A DNA stretch of 64,000 nucleotides from UTCHB3 sp964531325 (GCA_964531325.1 CAZHCW010000003.1:124001-188000), one strand, 5' to 3'. Positions 32,565 to 42,376 are shown, numbered from the stretch's first letter. The notes: generated by a model not told the origin, from the sequence alone. Numbers and translations: made by a program.

Positions 32565-34055
32565 ATGAAAAACAAACTCGACAAAAGAATTCTGATTGCA
32601 GGCACACTCTCGGAATTAAGCATACCCGCACAGTTAAATTACCTGCCTGTTGTGGTTAATCTCTCAAAACAGATAGCCGAATGGTTTGGGTTCCAGGATG
32701 AAAAGCTACGCGAAGTTGAACTAATTGTTGAAGAATCTTTTGTTAGTGTTGTGGAAAATTCTTTTGAACCCGATGAACTTGGAATAGTAAGGTTCAAAAT
32801 ATCCTACCTTCCGGGTAAACTGATATTTACTCTTGAAGATAAAGGTCCTCCTGTGGATGTTGACAAACTCGAGCAGGAAGAACGCTCGGCTTTGGGAATC
32901 CTCCTGATTAAACACCTCGCTGATGAATTTAAGTTTGTAAACCTCGGCAAAGAGGGGAAGAAGCTTGAAGTTGTAAAAAATCTCCCGGATGAAGAAATAC
33001 AACACCTTGTAACTGATTCTGCATCTGTTGAACCGGAACCCGCCCCCAAAGATGAATATCTTAAATTTGGAATGCTTAAATCTGAGGATGCCCTTGACCT
33101 CGCCCGATTGGCATATCGCGCCTACGGTTACACCTACACAAGCGTTGCTTATCTCCCTGAGAAACTAAAAGAAATTCTTGAATTCGGATACCTCGAAGCT
33201 GTTACAGTAAGAAATTCCAAAGGTGAATTTATAGCAAATCTTGGGCTGTTTTATGAAAAACCGGGTGCCAGAGTTGCAGATTCAGGAATGGCGATAGTTG
33301 ATCCCAGATATAGAGGGCATAATCTCTTTAAACGGATGAAAATGCAAGCCATTGAGCATGGAAAAACCATTGGTCTTTATGGACTCTATAGCGAGAGTGT
33401 GACCATCCACCCCTACACACAAAAAGGAAACATCTCACTCGGAGCCAAAGAAACGGGTCTGTTAATTGCTTTTACAGGGGAAAGAGTCACTTTTAAAAAA
33501 ATAAACGATGAAGGGCTTTCGCAGCGGCAAGCAGTGATGCTCTATTACCTTAAAATAGAAGAAGAACCGGAAAGAACTGTTTACATTCCGGAGGTCTATG
33601 AAGATATATTGACCCGGATATATTCAGATATTAAACTCAACAGAGCGATTCATACCTCAAAAAGTTTTAAGAACATCGTTGAGATGTCGGGTGAAACAGC
33701 CCTTGAATTAAGCTTTAAACCCGACTTGAATTCTGCTGTTATCACTATTGAAAAATATGGTGAGGATATTATCCCAATCCTCAGATTGAGGATAAAAGAA
33801 CTCTGCATGAAAAAGATTGATACAATTTATCTGGAACTGCCTCTCTCGGAACCGGCAACCATGTACCTTGTTTCACAATTCAGAGAACTTGGGTTTTTCT
33901 TTGGAGGATTAATCCCCGAATTCAGGGACGGTGACATTTTGAAGATGCAGTATCTCAACAATATTTATATTGATACTTCAAAGATCATGATTGCTTCAGA
34001 AAATGGCAGGAGTATTCTCGATTTCATTGTTGCGGACAGAGAATCAGCAGGTTAA
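32565..34055 (+). CDS. fusion of an RsbW-like ATPase domain and a GNAT acetyltransferase domain
   Basis: 496 aa. Residues about 10-145 form an anti-sigma-type HATPase: SIPAQLNYLPVVVNLSKQIA, then ELIVEESFVSVVENSF (N-box with Glu and Asn), then FTLEDKGPPVD (G1 box), then ALGILLIKHLAD (G2). Residues about 165-330 form a GNAT fold with GMAIVDPRYRGHNLFKRMKM (acetyl-CoA loop RGHN) and GLYGLYSESVTIHP. A C-terminal region (330-496) contains a second alpha/beta segment. Serine kinase plus acetyltransferase in one chain suggests a regulator of a sigma/anti-sigma partner or of an enzyme. The partner is not in the window. Confidence 0.8.
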   Translation: MKNKLDKRILIAGTLSELSIPAQLNYLPVVVNLSKQIAEWFGFQDEKLREVELIVEESFVSVVENSFEPDELGIVRFKISYLPGKLIFTLEDKGPPVDVDKLEQEERSALGILLIKHLADEFKFVNLGKEGKKLEVVKNLPDEEIQHLVTDSASVEPEPAPKDEYLKFGMLKSEDALDLARLAYRAYGYTYTSVAYLPEKLKEILEFGYLEAVTVRNSKGEFIANLGLFYEKPGARVADSGMAIVDPRYRGHNLFKRMKMQAIEHGKTIGLYGLYSESVTIHPYTQKGNISLGAKETGLLIAFTGERVTFKKINDEGLSQRQAVMLYYLKIEEEPERTVYIPEVYEDILTRIYSDIKLNRAIHTSKSFKNIVEMSGETALELSFKPDLNSAVITIEKYGEDIIPILRLRIKELCMKKIDTIYLELPLSEPATMYLVSQFRELGFFFGGLIPEFRDGDILKMQYLNNIYIDTSKIMIASENGRSILDFIVADRESAG

Positions 34056-34183
34056 CCCCCTTTGTTTTAATTTACATCAAGATCTTACTTTCATACCAAA
34101 TTATCGACATTTTTTTGAACTGTGAATACCTTAATTTAAAACTTCAATAATTATCATTCCTTTTTTATTTCATCAGGCATAAA

Positions 34184-36175
34184 ATGACCCTTAGAGCCGC
34201 AGCAATAATCTTACTATTGTCAATTACCACTTTATTCTCACAGGAAAAAAGAGGCTACGAATATTGTGCTGAAAAAAAGCAAAATATGCATCCGGCATCA
34301 CTTCACAAATTGCAGGAGATGGCAGCAGTTGCCCACAGTTTCGATGTAATCGATTACAAACTCAATCTCGATATCTATAACTGTTTTATTTCACCATATC
34401 CAAAATCATTTACCGGAACAGTTGTTGTGAAATTCCGGGTGGACTCAACTCTTAATTCAATCTCCCTTGATGCAGTAAACACCTCAATGGTGGTCGATTC
34501 ACTCGGATTTGCGGGAGAAAGCTTCACACACAGCAGTAATAAACTAAACATTACTCTTGACTCCACTTATTCACCCGGTGATACAGTGGAAGTGAAGATT
34601 TATTATCGCCATAACAATGTCTCAGATAACGCTTTTTATGCAAGTGGTGGAACAGTTTTTACCGATAACGAACCCGAGGGAGCAAGAAAATGGTTCCCCT
34701 GTTGGGATAAACCATCCGACAAGGCGACGGTTGACCTTACTGCAAGAGTGCCTGTGAATGTAAAACTTGGTTCTAACGGGTTGTTAAAAGATTCCACAAA
34801 TACAGGTTCGGAAATTTATTATCGCTGGGTAAGCAGAGACCCCGTTACCACATATCTAACGGTGATATCTGCAAGGGTTGATTACCAACTTCATATCTTA
34901 AGATGGATTGATCCTGTTTCAGGTGATACGCTTCCAATCAGGCTTTATGCAAATCCAAGTGAAACAGTTTCTCAGACAATTAAAGATGCCATAATCAATC
35001 AGACAACAGGATTCAGCGAAAAATATGGACCATTTCCATTTGAAAAAAATGGATATGCCACTCTGAACAACCAATTCACCTGGGGTGGAATGGAAAATCA
35101 GACACTTACATCACTCTGTCCAAATTGCTGGAGCCAAAATCTGATTGCCCACGAATTTGCACACCAGTGGTTTGGTGATATGGTCAGTCCATCAACATGG
35201 GCGGATATCTTCCTTAATGAAGGATTTGCAACTTTCTCTGAAGCAGTCTGGGAAGAAGTAAAGCCGGGCGGAAGTTACCAGGCTTATAAAACCATGATCA
35301 ACAGCGATGCCAACACCTACAAACAACAAAACCCGGGTTGGCCGATCTATAATCCTTCATGGGCAATTGTGACTCCGGGTACCAATGAGCTTTTTAATAC
35401 GGCAATAACCTATGCGAAGGGTTCATGTGTTTTGGCGATGGCAAGATATGTACTTGGTTCCGATCTCTTTTTTAGTACCATAAGGTCTTATACAACCGAT
35501 CCAAATTTCAGATATAAAAATGCTTCGATCCCTGAATTTATTGTAAAAATGAGTGAAGCCTCCGGTCAGGACCTTACCTGGTTCTTTGAACAATGGTTAT
35601 ATCAACCAAATCACCCAAGCTATTCCAACACCTGGTGGATATCCCAACCCGGCTCAAGGGAATGGACCATCAACTTCAAAGCAAGACAGACCCAATCGGG
35701 CAGCACATATTACAAAATGCCGATTGAACTCAAGATATCATTTACTTCAGGTCCCGACACAACAATAAGAGTGTTTAACGATCAGAACAATCAAATTTTT
35801 ACTTTTAACTTTAACAGACAACCTTCTTCGCTGGTTTTTGATCCCAACGATGAAATAGTTCTCAAAACAGCCAACACTGTGATGTCAGCAGAAGAAGATC
35901 AACTTTCACCCGTTGAATATACTTTATACAGAAACTATCCAAATCCATTTAATCCTTCAACCACAATTAAGTTTGCGGTGCCCGAGGGAAGTGATGTAAA
36001 ACTTTCAGTTTTTAATGCAAATGGTGAGGAAGTTGGAGTAATCGCAAGTGGATATTTTGAGGCCGGAATACACAAGGTTGAATTCACTGCAAATAATCTT
36101 CCAAGTGGAATCTATTTTGCAGTTCTGAATGCCGGCGGGAAAATGTTAAGACAAAAGATGATTTTGCTCAAGTAG
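34184..36175 (+). CDS. secreted M1-family metallo-aminopeptidase with T9SS sorting domain
   Basis: 663 aa with a signal peptide (1-20). The M1 catalytic domain shows the GGMENQT substrate motif, the zinc motif HEFAHQW and, 18 residues after the second His, the third ligand in LNEGFATF. YAKGSCVLAMARYVLG provides the transition-state Tyr region. Residues about 575-663 form the T9SS sorting domain with LYRNYPNPFNPSTT and the C-terminal RQKMILLK. It should remove N-terminal residues from peptides at the cell surface. It fits with the OPT peptide importer in the window as a scavenging pair, which is only an inference. Single gene. Confidence 0.93.
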   Translation: MTLRAAAIILLLSITTLFSQEKRGYEYCAEKKQNMHPASLHKLQEMAAVAHSFDVIDYKLNLDIYNCFISPYPKSFTGTVVVKFRVDSTLNSISLDAVNTSMVVDSLGFAGESFTHSSNKLNITLDSTYSPGDTVEVKIYYRHNNVSDNAFYASGGTVFTDNEPEGARKWFPCWDKPSDKATVDLTARVPVNVKLGSNGLLKDSTNTGSEIYYRWVSRDPVTTYLTVISARVDYQLHILRWIDPVSGDTLPIRLYANPSETVSQTIKDAIINQTTGFSEKYGPFPFEKNGYATLNNQFTWGGMENQTLTSLCPNCWSQNLIAHEFAHQWFGDMVSPSTWADIFLNEGFATFSEAVWEEVKPGGSYQAYKTMINSDANTYKQQNPGWPIYNPSWAIVTPGTNELFNTAITYAKGSCVLAMARYVLGSDLFFSTIRSYTTDPNFRYKNASIPEFIVKMSEASGQDLTWFFEQWLYQPNHPSYSNTWWISQPGSREWTINFKARQTQSGSTYYKMPIELKISFTSGPDTTIRVFNDQNNQIFTFNFNRQPSSLVFDPNDEIVLKTANTVMSAEEDQLSPVEYTLYRNYPNPFNPSTTIKFAVPEGSDVKLSVFNANGEEVGVIASGYFEAGIHKVEFTANNLPSGIYFAVLNAGGKMLRQKMILLK

Positions 36176-36178
36176 AGT

Positions 36179-36250
36179 TTGAGAAACCGGAGTGACTTGA
36201 GAAACTTGAGTACTCGAGTCACTCAAGTACTCAGGTCACTCAAGTTTCTC
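36179..36250. repeat. CTCAAGT/GAGTACT short-period repeat
   Basis: A run of 8-9 nt words built on ACTCAAGT, ACTCAGGTC and GAGTACTC, partly self-complementary. It covers the end of the M1 gene spacer and the last codons of the SpoIIE gene (36223-36250). A related array lies at 44838-44911. Confidence 0.65.
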
Positions 36251-37329
36251 TTCAACACAAGAATAGTTATATCATCCCTCATTGGAACATTGTAGGTGAA
36301 ATTATTAATTGATCTGAGGATTGACTTAATAATTTCATCGGGGGATTTGGTTGCGTTTTTTATCAGATTCTTTTCAATTCTGGCAATACCAAATTCTCTG
36401 TTGAATTCATCAACGGCTTCATTAACTCCGTCGGAATAGATAAAAAGAATATCGTTGACCTTCAAATCGATTTCAATTTCTTCGAGAGTTTTATCGAAAA
36501 TGCCTTTATCGCGCATGCCGATTCCAATCCCGGTCGGTTTTAATTGTTTAACTTCTCCCGATTCCGCACAAAAATGGAGCAAAGGTGTGTGACCTGCCCT
36601 TATCGCCTTTATCTTTTCACCTTCTTGCACCTCTAATGCCACGGCAGTAAAAAACAACCCGGGTTTAAATATGGAATTTAGAACTTTATTAAGTTCTTGT
36701 AGCACATCTTTAGCTGTGTGCTGGTTTTTTGTCAAATATGTTAAAACCGAATGAACTCTTACCATATACAAAGCGGCAAGCATTCCTTTCCCTGATATGT
36801 CGCCAAGAAGATAAAAATGTTTCTTTTCAGATGAATTGAGCGGAAAATAGTTGAGGAAATCACCCCCTACCACTTTTGCCGGCTTTGAGTAGGCAGCAAC
36901 CTGAAGTCCTTGATATGAAGGAGAATCAGTCATTATTAACTCTTCCTGAATATTTTTTGCAATATCCAGTTCATTGGTGGCGGAAAGCTTTTCTGCCACT
37001 TCAAATGCGAGAAGTAATACCACAGCTAAAAATGACAACACTCCCCAGAACCACACATTTACCATTGCAGCGTAAAAGAAGATCACAAAAGCGAGTGAAA
37101 AAGCTATCCTTCTTACAGGGGAAAGTTTTCTAAGAAATGTGTAAACCAATTCCTTGAGCAACGCAAATTTGCGCTGCGCCTGTGTCATCTTTTTATATTC
37201 ATTCCTTTTGGCACTGTCGAGATAAAACTGATATACCTCAGGTGCTTCGGAACGAATCAATCGGGCTACATCACCGTCTTTCAGGTCACTTGTGTATAAC
37301 TTATAAAGATTTGAGAAAAAACCTGCCAA
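36223..37329 (-). CDS. membrane-attached SpoIIE/PPM-type serine phosphatase
   Basis: 368 aa. A cytoplasmic N-terminus of about 75 residues is followed by two membrane helices (about 76-92 and 94-110). A SpoIIE phosphatase domain fills 130-360 with AYSKPAKVVGGDFLNYF, LLGDISGKGMLAALYM, IRAGHTPLLHF, and FIYSDGVNEAVD plus MRDDITILVLKR, which hold the metal-binding aspartates. It is likely to dephosphorylate an anti-anti-sigma or similar partner; the ATPase/GNAT fusion at 32565 lies nearby on the other strand. Its final residues, DLST, are encoded by the dispersed repeat, suggesting that the repeat changed the stop position. Confidence 0.88.
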   Translation of the reverse strand: MAGFFSNLYKLYTSDLKDGDVARLIRSEAPEVYQFYLDSAKRNEYKKMTQAQRKFALLKELVYTFLRKLSPVRRIAFSLAFVIFFYAAMVNVWFWGVLSFLAVVLLLAFEVAEKLSATNELDIAKNIQEELIMTDSPSYQGLQVAAYSKPAKVVGGDFLNYFPLNSSEKKHFYLLGDISGKGMLAALYMVRVHSVLTYLTKNQHTAKDVLQELNKVLNSIFKPGLFFTAVALEVQEGEKIKAIRAGHTPLLHFCAESGEVKQLKPTGIGIGMRDKGIFDKTLEEIEIDLKVNDILFIYSDGVNEAVDEFNREFGIARIEKNLIKNATKSPDEIIKSILRSINNFTYNVPMRDDITILVLKRNLSDLST

Positions 37330-37378
37330 TAAAAATATTCCTTAATGAAGTGTTAAATTTACATGCTTGTTCCGAATT

Positions 37379-37402
37379 GTGGTTATAATATTATATAACC
37401 AC
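37379..37402. promoter_or_regulatory. inverted repeat GTGGTTATA-N6-TATAACCAC
   Basis: Perfect 9-bp arms (37379-37387, 37394-37402) with a 6-nt spacer, between the SpoIIE start (37329) and the end of the GH13 gene (37431), both minus strand. There is no T-run, so an operator is more likely than a terminator. Confidence 0.4.
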
Positions 37403-37430
37403 CCGTTTAATATGTATAAGTGGTCTAATT

Positions 37431-39275
37431 CTACTTCTTCAGCAATATAACACCCCATTTTGGCGGGATCTCAAGCAGGTTATACGATGCACTGAATTTT
37501 ATTTCTCCCCCATTGAATAAATCGTTATACTTACCATCGCGTAAAACAGTGGTTGTTCGTTTAACATCTGAATTATTTATGAAAACAAGGATTTCCTCTC
37601 CTTCAAGTTTTCGTTCAAATCCAAATATTTCATGTTCGTCATCAACTTTTATTGTTTTATAACTGCCTCTTCTGAGTGATGGGTGTGAGTTACGGATGTT
37701 AATCAGTTTTTTATAATGGTTGAGAAGATCATGGTTAACATTTACCTCTTCAGGAACCGGGCGTTTGGAACCGTCAGGATTATAAATTTCCGGTTGATAT
37801 TCCATGTCATCCCAAACCATCGGTTTTCTGCAATCGGGATCGTTTGCTCCCCACATTCCCACTTCATCACCATAATAAATCATTGGAGCACCCACATAAG
37901 TCATTTGCAGAATGGCAAAAAGTTTTTGTTTCCTCAAGGCAGATTCAGTTGGCTTTGCCGGGTCATATTTGGGATTGTCTCCCTTTGAAATACCAAACCA
38001 TTTACCCCAGTCAACATATCGTCCGAGGTCTGCATTCATTGCATGGGAGGCGATTCTGTTGGCATCGTGGCTGCCAAAAAGATTCTGTTGAACATATTCC
38101 ACACCACCCGGAAAAGCTGAACGGAGTTCCGCAAGTTTTTCATCAAATTCAGATGTCGATATCCTCGTCTTTTCTGCGAGTATAAAATCGGCGCAGGCAA
38201 ATGCAAAATTATAATTCATCACCGCATCAAATTCATCTCCCTGCAAATATGGTTCGATTACGCTAATGGGGTCTATCACCTCGGCAGTCAGGTATGCCTG
38301 GTTATTTATCGATTTCACATGCGACCGCCAGTCTTTCCAAAATGGGTGTTTTATGCAAAAGGCAACATCAAGCCTCCACCCGTCGATGCCATCGGAGGGA
38401 TTGCCGTCACCATCAGGGTCCATCCATCTTTTGGTAATGTCGAAGATATATTTTTTAGGTTCGGCAACAATTCCATTTTCGTCTTCTTTAATTTCAGGCA
38501 GTTCTTTTACCCCAAACCATCCTTCATATTCAAATTTTGTCCCTTTTTCTTTGTTCTCAAAAGATTTGATTGAGAACCAGTTCCTAAACCGGGATTTTTC
38601 CTGGTTTTCAACAACATCACGGAATGGAATTGATGAGATACCCATGTGATTAAACACTCCGTCAAAGATAACCCTGATTCCGAGTTTGTGAGCTTTTTGG
38701 ATTAATTCAAGCACAAGTTTATCTGCATTTGTCCACTTCCAGGTAGAGGGGTCATCAAACGATTCTGATGAGATCAGTTCTCTGTCTGCCTCAGGGTCAT
38801 TCCCAAAATTGGGGTCAATATGATGGAAGGAGATTCCGTCATATTTGTGAAGTGATGGTGATTGAAAAACAGGATTTAAATAAATTGCATTTATTCCCAA
38901 ATCTTTAATGTAGCCAAGTTTATCTATCACCCCTTGAAGGTCGCCACCATATCGTCTTCGTTGTAAATTAAACCAGATATCTTTGCCGTTCTCTTTTTCA
39001 TACTGTTGCAGTTCATACCAGTCGCTTCCCCAAGGGTGAATTTCCCAAGGAGAAGTTATATCATGCGGGTAAGCACCTTTCAGGTTATCAATTTTGGGGT
39101 CATTATCAGGATTTCCATTACGGAATCTTTCAGGAAATATCTGATACCAAACTGCATCTTTTGCCCAGTCGGGAACAAATTCAGATTTTGCCATTGATGA
39201 ATCTCCAGTACCGGCAAACATGTCGGAGAGTAACAAAATGGATAAAGTTAAAATTGGAATAAATGAACGATACAT
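37431..39275 (-). CDS. secreted GH13 alpha-glucan hydrolase (cyclomaltodextrinase/neopullulanase-like)
   Basis: About 614 aa from the ATG at 39275, which directly precedes a signal peptide (YRSFIPILTLSILLLSDMFA); the ATG 78 nt further upstream would add a non-signal leader and is less likely. GH13 motifs: VIFDGVFNHMG (region I), DGWRLDVAF with the nucleophile Asp (region II), TAEVID with the acid Glu (III) and FGSHDANRIASH (IV). A C-terminal all-beta domain follows. It acts on alpha-1,4 glucans or maltodextrins outside the cytoplasm. There is no T9SS sorting domain. It sits 100 bp upstream of a divergent regulatory palindrome and has no sugar transporter beside it. Confidence 0.9.
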   Translation of the reverse strand: MYRSFIPILTLSILLLSDMFAGTGDSSMAKSEFVPDWAKDAVWYQIFPERFRNGNPDNDPKIDNLKGAYPHDITSPWEIHPWGSDWYELQQYEKENGKDIWFNLQRRRYGGDLQGVIDKLGYIKDLGINAIYLNPVFQSPSLHKYDGISFHHIDPNFGNDPEADRELISSESFDDPSTWKWTNADKLVLELIQKAHKLGIRVIFDGVFNHMGISSIPFRDVVENQEKSRFRNWFSIKSFENKEKGTKFEYEGWFGVKELPEIKEDENGIVAEPKKYIFDITKRWMDPDGDGNPSDGIDGWRLDVAFCIKHPFWKDWRSHVKSINNQAYLTAEVIDPISVIEPYLQGDEFDAVMNYNFAFACADFILAEKTRISTSEFDEKLAELRSAFPGGVEYVQQNLFGSHDANRIASHAMNADLGRYVDWGKWFGISKGDNPKYDPAKPTESALRKQKLFAILQMTYVGAPMIYYGDEVGMWGANDPDCRKPMVWDDMEYQPEIYNPDGSKRPVPEEVNVNHDLLNHYKKLINIRNSHPSLRRGSYKTIKVDDEHEIFGFERKLEGEEILVFINNSDVKRTTTVLRDGKYNDLFNGGEIKFSASYNLLEIPPKWGVILLKK

Positions 39276-39533
39276 AATCACGATTCCCGGAATTTTTATT
39301 CCCAAATATAGGAATTTATGCCTCCATTTAACAGTTCGAATAGTTAAATCCACTTTTCTGAATATTTCTATGTTAAAATTTAGTTAAAAAAACAAAAAAA
39401 GTCCTTTATAATTGATTTTAGGTTTTGTTATTAGTTGAATTTTGAATAACTTTATACACATTTTTTTAGTAGTTCGAATTCCGCAAATTAAACTGGGCGG
39501 GTTCCGGCTACAACATAACAAAGGAGAACTCAT

Positions 39534-41042
39534 ATGAGATCTTTACGACTTCTTTTCTTTTTCGTTTTTTTGTTTTCTGTAGCAAATGCACAGTGGGTTG
39601 AACAAACCTCTGGCGTTACAGGCGCACTCTATTCCGTCTCGGCAGTTGATGATAATGTCTGCTGGATTGGTGGAGCTACCGGAGTAATTTTGCGTACTGT
39701 AAATGGTGGAACCAATTGGACAAATGTTGGTGGTGCAGGTGTTGGGTCCGCTGATGTTTATGCAATTTTTGCACTTGATGCAAACACATGCTGGGTGACC
39801 ACATCGCCAACGAGCGGTGCATATATCTACAAAACAACCGATGGTGGAGCCAGTTGGACACAACAACTCTTCCAGTCAGGTGGATTTGGTAACGGTATTT
39901 GGTTCAAGGATGCCAATAATGGTTTCTTCACTGGCGACCCTGTTGGAAACAGATGGAGTATCTTCAGAACCAGCAACGGCGGAACAACATGGGATTCAAC
40001 CGGAATGTATCAAGCATCCGGTGGAGCTGCCGGTTGGAACAACAGCCTCTTCATTTCTGGTAATTCCATTTGGTATGGTACAAACCAAACCAAAATATGG
40101 TACTCGCCTGATTTTGGGAACACATGGCAGATTCAGACAACAACCGGACAGGCAAATTCGTACGCTGTTTGGTTCAACAATGCAACTACAGGTCTTACCG
40201 GTGGAGCAAATTTCCTTGCAACAGCAGATGGTGGAACAACATGGGCTGCAGTTACCGTACCGGGAACCGGCAATATTTCCGGTATTACCGGTGAAGCTAC
40301 CAACTGGTATGTAACCCGTCAAGCTACCGGTCTTTATCAGTCAACTGATAACGGTGCTACCTGGACCACTGCTTACACTGCAACCGCAGGCAGCTTCTAC
40401 CATATTAATAAAGCCCGTACCGGAACTGCCATTTGGGCATGCAGAAGCAATGGTGCTATTTCAAAAGGATGGGGAGTTCCTGTTCCTGTTGAATTTACAT
40501 CGTTTGCCGCAACCTCCGATAATGGATCAGTTAATCTTTCATGGGCAACTGCTACCGAAACCAACAACAAAGGTTTTGAAGTTCAGAGAAGATTTGAAAA
40601 TTCAGAATACTCAACAGTTGCTTTCATTGATGGTAAAGGAACTACAACCGGTTCAAACAATTATGTTTACACAGACTCAAAAATTGAATCAGGTAAATAT
40701 TTCTATCGCTTAAGGCAAATCGATTTTGACGGTTCATTTGCTTATTCAAATGAAATCGAAGTTGATGTTGTTGTTGTAACATCGTTTGCTTTGGATCAGA
40801 ACTATCCTAATCCTTTTAACCCTTCAACTTCAATCTCCTACAGATTACCTGAAGCTTCAGATGTAGTCGTCAAGATTTATGATGTTATGGGTAACGAAGT
40901 TGCAACTCTTGTTAATGGAAGACAAGAAGCAGGCGCTCATCAGGTGGTTTTTGATGCTGCCAAACTTTCCAGCGGATCTTATATCTATTCGATCAAAGCC
41001 GGAAATTTTTCTGCTACAAGAAAAATGATCCTGATGAAATAA
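39534..41042 (+). CDS. secreted BNR/Ycf48-like propeller protein with T9SS sorting domain
   Basis: 502 aa with a signal peptide (1-19). Residues about 20-315 hold propeller blades with the repeat end VNGGTNW, TDGGASW, SNGGTTW, ADGGTTW and TDNGATW. Residues about 318-410 are a beta-sandwich linker (PVEFTSFAA...ETNNKGFEVQRRF) very similar to the one in the nine-haem cytochrome at 8573. The last 85 residues are a T9SS sorting domain with LDQNYPNPFNPSTS and TRKMILMK. AAAGGAG lies 8 nt before the ATG. It has its own terminator of the same type as the cytochrome gene. Ligand unknown. Confidence 0.9.
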   Translation: MRSLRLLFFFVFLFSVANAQWVEQTSGVTGALYSVSAVDDNVCWIGGATGVILRTVNGGTNWTNVGGAGVGSADVYAIFALDANTCWVTTSPTSGAYIYKTTDGGASWTQQLFQSGGFGNGIWFKDANNGFFTGDPVGNRWSIFRTSNGGTTWDSTGMYQASGGAAGWNNSLFISGNSIWYGTNQTKIWYSPDFGNTWQIQTTTGQANSYAVWFNNATTGLTGGANFLATADGGTTWAAVTVPGTGNISGITGEATNWYVTRQATGLYQSTDNGATWTTAYTATAGSFYHINKARTGTAIWACRSNGAISKGWGVPVPVEFTSFAATSDNGSVNLSWATATETNNKGFEVQRRFENSEYSTVAFIDGKGTTTGSNNYVYTDSKIESGKYFYRLRQIDFDGSFAYSNEIEVDVVVVTSFALDQNYPNPFNPSTSISYRLPEASDVVVKIYDVMGNEVATLVNGRQEAGAHQVVFDAAKLSSGSYIYSIKAGNFSATRKMILMK

Positions 41043-41136
41043 TATCAAAGAAGCGTAGTAGCAAAGTATCGGAGTATCAAATCTTAAATACCAGCTAATA
41101 GCTTTAAAGATTATTTACATTTAGAGTCAAAAATTT

Positions 41137-41168
41137 AAGCTGCTTTCGAAAGAGGGCAGCTTTTTTTA
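41137..41168 (+). terminator. terminator of the 39534 gene
   Basis: Stem AAGCTGC (41137-41143) / GCAGCTT (41156-41162) plus a T-run, nearly identical to the cytochrome terminator at 10985. Confidence 0.88.
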
Positions 41169-41209
41169 TTATTGGTATATTTACAGGTTCAATAACAAAT
41201 TTTCTGAAG

Positions 41210-41776
41210 ATGAAACTTTACACCACTCTTTTATTTATTACACTTTTTGGTACCGGGTTATTTGCCCAGTCAAATAAATGGACTACACTTGAAGAACTTA
41301 CTCTCACCCTGCCTGAGCATGAAGCTCTGGCTTTGTTTGAAGGGGAGTGGGATGTGCAAATTGAATTCTTTTTTGATAAAGATGACGGAAAAGCCTTAAA
41401 AGGTGCCGGTGAATCAAAAAATCAGGTGGTTCTCGGAGGGAGATTTATTGAATCCCGCTCTCAAAATATCGCTTTTGGGATGTCAATTACTTCCATTGCC
41501 TATCTTGGATATGATGTAAGACTGCAAAAATATACCCTTTATTCAATGGATGAATTGGGAAATTTTGCAATAAATGCTTATGGTGATTTCAAAAAAAGTG
41601 ATGCCAAGTTTATATTTGAAGGGAACACGATGGATTATGTAACCCGCGAAGATCAGATGTTTCGGATTATCTACGATTTTGAAGGGGAAGACTTGATTAA
41701 ATATGAGGTCGATTTCCTTCTCCCCGATGGATCGTATAAACCTTACATTAATGCTGAATTCAGGAGAAAACAATGA
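41210..41776 (+). CDS. secreted DUF1579-family protein
   Basis: 188 aa with a signal peptide (1-19, ending LFAQ). The mature domain has LPEHEALALFEGEWDVQIEF near its start, GESKNQVVLGGRFIESRS, and Y-rich beta strands, the lipocalin/THAP4-like DUF1579 pattern. The members I know of are uncharacterised. Its stop overlaps the start of the EVE gene (ATGA, 41773-41776), so the two are translationally coupled although one product is exported and the other is cytoplasmic. Confidence 0.8.
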   Translation: MKLYTTLLFITLFGTGLFAQSNKWTTLEELTLTLPEHEALALFEGEWDVQIEFFFDKDDGKALKGAGESKNQVVLGGRFIESRSQNIAFGMSITSIAYLGYDVRLQKYTLYSMDELGNFAINAYGDFKKSDAKFIFEGNTMDYVTREDQMFRIIYDFEGEDLIKYEVDFLLPDGSYKPYINAEFRRKQ

Positions 41777-42237
41777 ATTGGTGGGTTGTAAAGTCGGAAC
41801 CCGATGTTTTTTCGATTGATGATCTTGAAAAATCCCCCGATAAAACTACATATTGGGACGGAGTTCGCAACTATCAGGCAAGGAATTTCCTCCGTGATTC
41901 GATGAAAAAAGGCGACAAAGTTCTCTTTTATCATAGCAGCACAGAACCAATGGGAATTGCAGGATGGTGTGAAGTAGTGAAAGAAGGTTACCCTGATTCC
42001 TCGGCTTTTGATCCGGAATCCCACTATTTTGATCCTGCCTCTACCCCGGAGAAACCTGTTTGGATTATGGTCGATATTAAATTGGTTGAAAAGTTTCCAC
42101 GGCTTGTAACACTACAGGAAATTAAAGAAAATCCAACATTGAAGGATATGACTTTAATTAAGAGAGGGAACAGATTATCGGTTTTTCCTGTAAAAGAGGA
42201 AGAATATAACGAAATACTAAGGCTTGCCGGGCTTTAA
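41773..42237 (+). CDS. EVE-domain (PUA/YTH-like) protein
   Basis: 154 aa, one EVE domain: MNWWVVKSEPDVFSIDDL at the start, TTYWDGVRNYQARNFLRD, MKKGDKVLFYHS, and GIAGWCEVVKEGYPD, the family signatures. EVE domains bind modified bases in DNA or RNA; human THYN1 is the model. In bacteria they occur as stand-alone proteins, as here, and as parts of modification-dependent restriction systems. The start overlaps the preceding stop by 4 bp. Confidence 0.92.
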   Translation: MNWWVVKSEPDVFSIDDLEKSPDKTTYWDGVRNYQARNFLRDSMKKGDKVLFYHSSTEPMGIAGWCEVVKEGYPDSSAFDPESHYFDPASTPEKPVWIMVDIKLVEKFPRLVTLQEIKENPTLKDMTLIKRGNRLSVFPVKEEEYNEILRLAGL

Positions 42238-42376
42238 AGAGAGTTTAGAGTTTTAAATACTCTATTCCGATTCCTGCTTGTATGTTATGGGAATTTTAGA
42301 AGCAACCTTTAATTTCATTATCTTTACAACAATATTTATTGTTTTTTTGGCAATTTAAAAAGAAATATATATCCGG

